Shown: in pieces, positions 59,856 through 64,000 of the stretch
How positions within the stretch are numbered: the first letter of the stretch is position 1
Layout: every line of letters begins with the position of its first letter
Assembly (NCBI GenBank): GCA_023630585.1
Contig: CM042555.1
Location: 13,742,501-13,806,500 of the forward strand
Length of the DNA: 64,000 nucleotides
Origin: Cranoglanis bouderius
Taxonomy: Eukaryota; Chordata; Actinopteri; Siluriformes; Cranoglanididae
Reading direction: 5' to 3'
Translations under genes and position numbers: made by a program
The notes under the pieces: generated by a model
What the model saw: only the letters and a program-made list of their open reading frames with translations
Databases searched by the model: none
What the model was told of the DNA's origin: nothing

Positions 59856-61486
59856 CAGTATCTCACAAAAGTGAGTACACCCCTCACATTTTTGTAAATA
59901 TTTTATTATATCTTTTCATGGGACAACACTGAAGAAATGACACTTTGCTACAATGTAAAGTAGTGAGTGTACAGCTTGTATAACAGTGTAAATTTGCTGT
60001 CCCCTAAAAATAACTCAACACACAGCCATTAATGTCTAAACTGCTGGCAACAAAAGTGAGTACACCCCTAAGTGAAAATGTCCAAATTGGGCCCAAAGTG
60101 TCAATATTTTGTGTGGCCACCATTATTTTCCAGCACTGCCTTAACCCTGTTGGGCATGGAGTTCACCAGAGCTTCACAGGTTGCCACTGGAGTCCTCTTC
60201 CACACCTCCATGATGACATCACAGAGCTGGTGGATGTTAGAGACCTTGCGCTCCTCCACCTTCCGTTTGAGGATGCCCCACAGATGTTCAATAGGGTTTA
60301 GGTCTGGAGACATGCTTGGCCAGTCCATCACCTTTACCCTCAGCTTCTTTAGCAAGGCAGTGGTCGTCTTGGAGGTGTGTTTGGGGTCGTTATCATGTTG
60401 GAATACTGCCCTGCGGCCCAGTTTCCGAAGGGAGGGGATCATGCTCTGCTTCAGTATGTCACAGTACATGTTGGCATTCATGGAACTGTAGCTCCCCAGT
60501 GCCGGCAGCACTCATGCAGCCCCAGACCATGACACTCCCACCACCATGATTGACTGTAGGCAAGACACACTTGTCTTTGTACTCCTCACCTGGTTGCCGC
60601 CACACACGCTTGACACCATCTGAACCAAATAAGTTTATCTTGGTCTCATCAGACCACAGGACATGGTTCCAGTAATCCATGTCCTTAGTCTGCTTGTCTT
60701 CAGCAAACTGTTTGTGGGCTTTCTTGTGCATCATCTTTGGAAGAGGCATCCTTCTGGGACGACAGCCATGCAGACCAATTTGATGCAGTGTGCGGCGTAT
60801 GGTCTGAGCACTGACAGGCTGACCCCCCACCCCTTCAACCTCTGAAGCAATGCTGGCAGCACTCATACATCTATTCTGCAAAGCCAACCTCTGGATATGA
60901 TGCTGAGCACGTGCACTCAACTTCTTTGGTCGACCATGGCGAGGCCTGTTCTGAGTGGAACCTGTCCTGTTAAACCGCTGTATGGTCTTGGCCACCGTGC
61001 TGCAGCTCAGTTTCAGGGTGTTGGCAATCTTCTTATAGCCTAGGCCATCTTTATGTAGAACAACAATTCTTTTTTTCAGATCCTCAGAGAGTTCTTTGCA
61101 ATGAGGTGCCATGTTGAACTTCCAGTGACCAGTATGAGAGAGTGTGAGAGAGATAACACCAAACTTAACACACCTGCTCCCCATTCACACCTGAGACCTT
61201 GTAACACTAACGAGTCACATGACACTGGGGAGGGAAAATGGCTAATTGGGCCCAATTTGGACATTTTCACTTAGGGGTGTACTCACTTTTGTTGCCAGCG
61301 GTTTAGACATTAATGGCTGTGTGTTAAGTTATTTTGAGGGGACAGCAAATTTACACTGTTATACAAGCTGTACACTCACTACTTTACATTGTAGCAAAGT
61401 GTCATTTCTTCAGTGTTGTCCCATGAAAAGATATAATAAAATATTTACATAAATGTGAGGGGTGTACTCACTTTTGTGAGATACTG
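59856..61486 (-). mobile_element. full-length Tc1-like element with IR/DR ends
   Basis: 1631 bp, flanked by TA (59854-59855 and 61487-61488). Inverted arms of about 235 bp: 59856 to about 60092 and about 61247-61486. Each arm contains two direct copies of CAAAAGTGAGTACACCCCT (59866-59884 and 60051-60069; inverted at 61273-61291 and 61458-61476), all identical over 19 bp. This is the outer/inner transposase-site layout known from Sleeping Beauty-type elements. Confidence 0.95.
60101..61112 (-). pseudogene. Tc1-like transposase, one frameshift, otherwise complete
   Basis: The minus strand starts MAPHCKELSEDLKKRIVVLH at 61112. It has a first HTH (YKKIANTLKLSCSTVAKTI), a GRPKKLSARA linker, a second HTH (VSAQTIRRTLHQIGLHG), VLWSDETKINLFG (first Asp), HGGGSVMVWGCMSAAGTGEL, and then a frame change near 60480. 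The second frame continues MNANMYCDILKQSM, FQHDNDPKHTSKTT (second Asp), SPDLNPIEHLWGILKRKVEE (Glu, DD34E spacing) and ends NNGGHTKY at the stop. The total is about 337 codons, the usual Tc1 length. All three catalytic residues are present, and I saw no other lesion. It is the best-preserved transposase of the window. Confidence 0.92.
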
Positions 61487-61488
61487 TA

Positions 61489-62276
61489 TATACTTTATAT
61501 TTAAACTGATTCATGTGGTTTACACCAATGGCATTTCGCAAGCAAACTACAGATAACTCATATATTTCCAAACTCTCAAGCTCTTTGCATTTGTGCAATG
61601 AATAGAGGAAACTGTAACCTCATTCATTCCTGGCCATATCATGCATCTTGCACATGCATTTACACATATAGCCAAATGCATCCGCAGTTGGCCAGAGTGA
61701 AATCTGGTAGATGTATTCCCATTAATATGCAAATCAGCACATTCAAACCATCTTCCAGTGATGTTCCTTTATTTTTACTTGCTTTATGAAAAAGATGGTT
61801 GCTGCATCAAACATAATGATTTTTTTGTACTGTTTTTAATCTTGGTAACATTAATAAAGGCACCAACAACAGCATTCACATGGGAGCTTTGTCATCTCTT
61901 GTTATGGGTTTTGTTTGAAAGATGCATTCACAACTGTATAATGTGCCTAAAATGCATCTCACACCACCTCCTGAAGTGGATTATTACAAATGCATGTTGG
62001 TTGCATTTACTCTTTCATTTTTATGCTGATAATCTTCATCTGGATATAAGACTGAGGCATGAAATGGTCAAATGTAAACAGTGTCTGTCAGACACAGTTG
62101 GTTTATTATTTTTTTTATCACAAGAAATATGACAGCATTACACTTCTTCCCGCTATCCAGTCATTACCAACCCCTGAGGAGAAAGATGTCAAAGAGGCAA
62201 GATCGAAGTGCACTTCAATTCACAGTTCCAGCTGCCTAACATTATACTAATATCCATCAATTACTGTATGATATCA

Positions 62277-62354
<78 letters not shown>

Positions 62355-63804
62355 CTTATGGAATATAAAATCACTGTTCCTTATGTAGAGTATGACCAAC
62401 TGATTTTTCCTTATAGGGCTACCAGAGAGCAAACCCAGGTTATATTTGGATTTTCCATTGTACAGGTCAGTGACAGATGTGAGGGAAATTAATAACATAT
62501 TGACATATAATAGTATAGAGTAGCTATGTTCAGTTGGTGACAATTTCCTCAATTATACTGAAAAGCAGTTTAAAAACATATGTATTATAGTTGTCACATT
62601 CATATTCACTCAGCTGTAATCTGCAGGTGTGTATTTTAGCATGTTGTATATAGATTGAGTAGCAACAAAATCTTGTTTGTATTTAAATCTCTGTTTCTCT
62701 TTCTCATGTGGTCTTGGAATATATTCACCTGTAGTTCTCAGACATTTTGACAGTCTGCCTATTTTGGTCCTGAAGTCAGCATAAAATGTATAGCATTTTG
62801 GAAAATGATGCTGAAATCAATGGCTCAGCAGCCTGTCTTGCAGACCATTAATGTGCTGTTTTCCGACATCCTGTGAGAGAATTGCTATTGAATTAATCAA
62901 GACACATATGACCTTCATCAACAAATCGCATGGTGAAAGCTTTTGCTCTCTGCTTGCATCTCATTGTTTCTCAGTGTCCAATATGGGAAGACACAGGAAT
63001 GTTCTGTGTGAAACCTAATCCGGTGGATCTCCCTCACACTGAATGTCCCCAGCCACAGTCTGAGATACAGTGACAGAGCGAAATGAGATGCTATTCCAAT
63101 AAATCTCTGTGCTTAGGAATTCAGAAGGATTTTTTTTATTGAGCTGCTTTAATCTTAATTCCCCCCAAGGGTAAGGCATTATTCACGGACAGGTGTCTCA
63201 ATGGTGATATCCCTGTTACTGCAACTGTTGACAAAGCTCATCAATTTTTTAAAAGATTTTTTTCAAGTTCAGTTTGAATATCTTCCATTTGAGCTGTTCA
63301 AATTTAGCTATTTATGTAAATATATTCAGCTGTAACACATAAATAATCTCATTTGGCTATACTGAGAACACTTTGTGCATTCAGATTGAAGAACTGAAGA
63401 ACGTTGTATTAAAAACCTGACTTCTAATAAATAATTCGATTGTGCTTCTCAGATTATTCTCATGTCAAACTGAATATAATTAATTTGGCAAGAAACAACA
63501 GATCCTAGATTTCATTATTGCATTGTGCTGTGCTTGCATTGTGCTGTGCCATGCCTCAGCAAATAGTATAATTGAAGTATAGATTTTTTTAATGGGGAAA
63601 GAGGAGTGGGATTATAATAAACAGATGTGCTCTAGCAAAACAATTTGTACCATCTTATATTTAAACGATAATATAAAAGCATGAATCTAATGTTCATATG
63701 CCTGTCATGACGCATTTTATTTGTTGTGTTGTGTTGTGTTTGTGTGTGTGGCAGTGGGTAGGCATCAGTGTGGCTATTTTTAGATCATTTGTTTGCCAGA
63801 TCAT

Positions 63805-63888
<84 letters not shown>

Positions 63889-64000
63889 GCACGAAACACA
63901 CAGCCTTACATACAAAATTACAACCGCCCACCCATAATGAGGTTATATAAGCCACCTAATTCAGTAAGTCCATTCTACCTAATTCTTCCCTTCTTTAAAT
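61489..64000. other. non-coding right end of window
   Basis: (CT)n at 62280-62351 and (CA)n at 63809-63887. No exon recognised. An ORF at 62208-62492 is largely the CT repeat (Ser-Leu). Confidence 0.35.

Noticed and set aside
62208..62492. 94-codon open frame ending before a GT
   Set aside because: Its core is the Ser-Leu translation of a (CT)n repeat; the remaining 40 residues match nothing I know.

Overview
The window is eukaryotic, vertebrate DNA: AT-rich, dense in dinucleotide microsatellites, with spliced genes (GT..AG introns) and many copies of Tc1/mariner and hAT DNA transposons. The gene content and repeat families point to a ray-finned fish, probably an otophysan and perhaps a catfish. 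The species-level guess rests on my recognition of repeat families, not on a search.

Four host genes can be read. (1) celf1, minus strand: one exon carrying the start codon (coding 1459-1529). The rest of the gene lies beyond the left edge, and upstream non-coding exon(s) are probably within 1.5-16.3 kb. (2) ptpmt1, plus strand: complete, 4 coding exons, 17779-27715, 185 aa, mitochondrial phosphatidylglycerophosphate phosphatase. (3) ndufs3, plus strand: complete, 7 coding exons, 28231-35169, 257 aa, the 30-kDa subunit of respiratory complex I. (4) c1qtnf4, minus strand: complete single coding exon, 44590-45708, 372 aa, secreted protein with two C1q domains; its 5' non-coding exon lies at higher coordinates and was not located. 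Order and orientation (celf1 - / ptpmt1 + / ndufs3 + / c1qtnf4 -) match the human 11p11.2 block as I remember it. KBTBD4 (between PTPMT1 and NDUFS3 in human) and FAM180B (between NDUFS3 and C1QTNF4) are not seen here. ptpmt1 and ndufs3 both serve mitochondrial inner-membrane function (cardiolipin precursor synthesis and complex I).

Layout. 1-17.6 kb: celf1 5' region with a few MITEs and an hAT element nested in an older repeat. 17.6-28.0 kb: ptpmt1, whose 7.2-kb intron 2 is mostly transposon, including a three-level nest (Tc1 inside a putative solo LTR inside another Tc1). 28.1-35.3 kb: ndufs3, with a deleted Tc1 in intron 4. 35.3-44 kb: a transposon field with an hAT element bearing a perfect 8-bp target duplication and a run of Tc1 copies, one nested. 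44.5-45.7 kb: c1qtnf4. 45.7-64 kb: intron or upstream sequence with further Tc1 relics, long microsatellites, and the best-preserved Tc1 of the window (59856-61486), which has one visible frameshift and an IR/DR terminal structure.

I found no new biochemical system, CRISPR array, tRNA or rRNA. The most informative observations are the nested insertions (a relative chronology), the Tc1 copy with DD35E spacing, the IR/DR Tc1, a large foldback in ptpmt1 intron 3, the missing kbtbd4, the acidic linker in C1qtnf4, and a 9-codon uORF plus YY1-type motif at the ndufs3 start.
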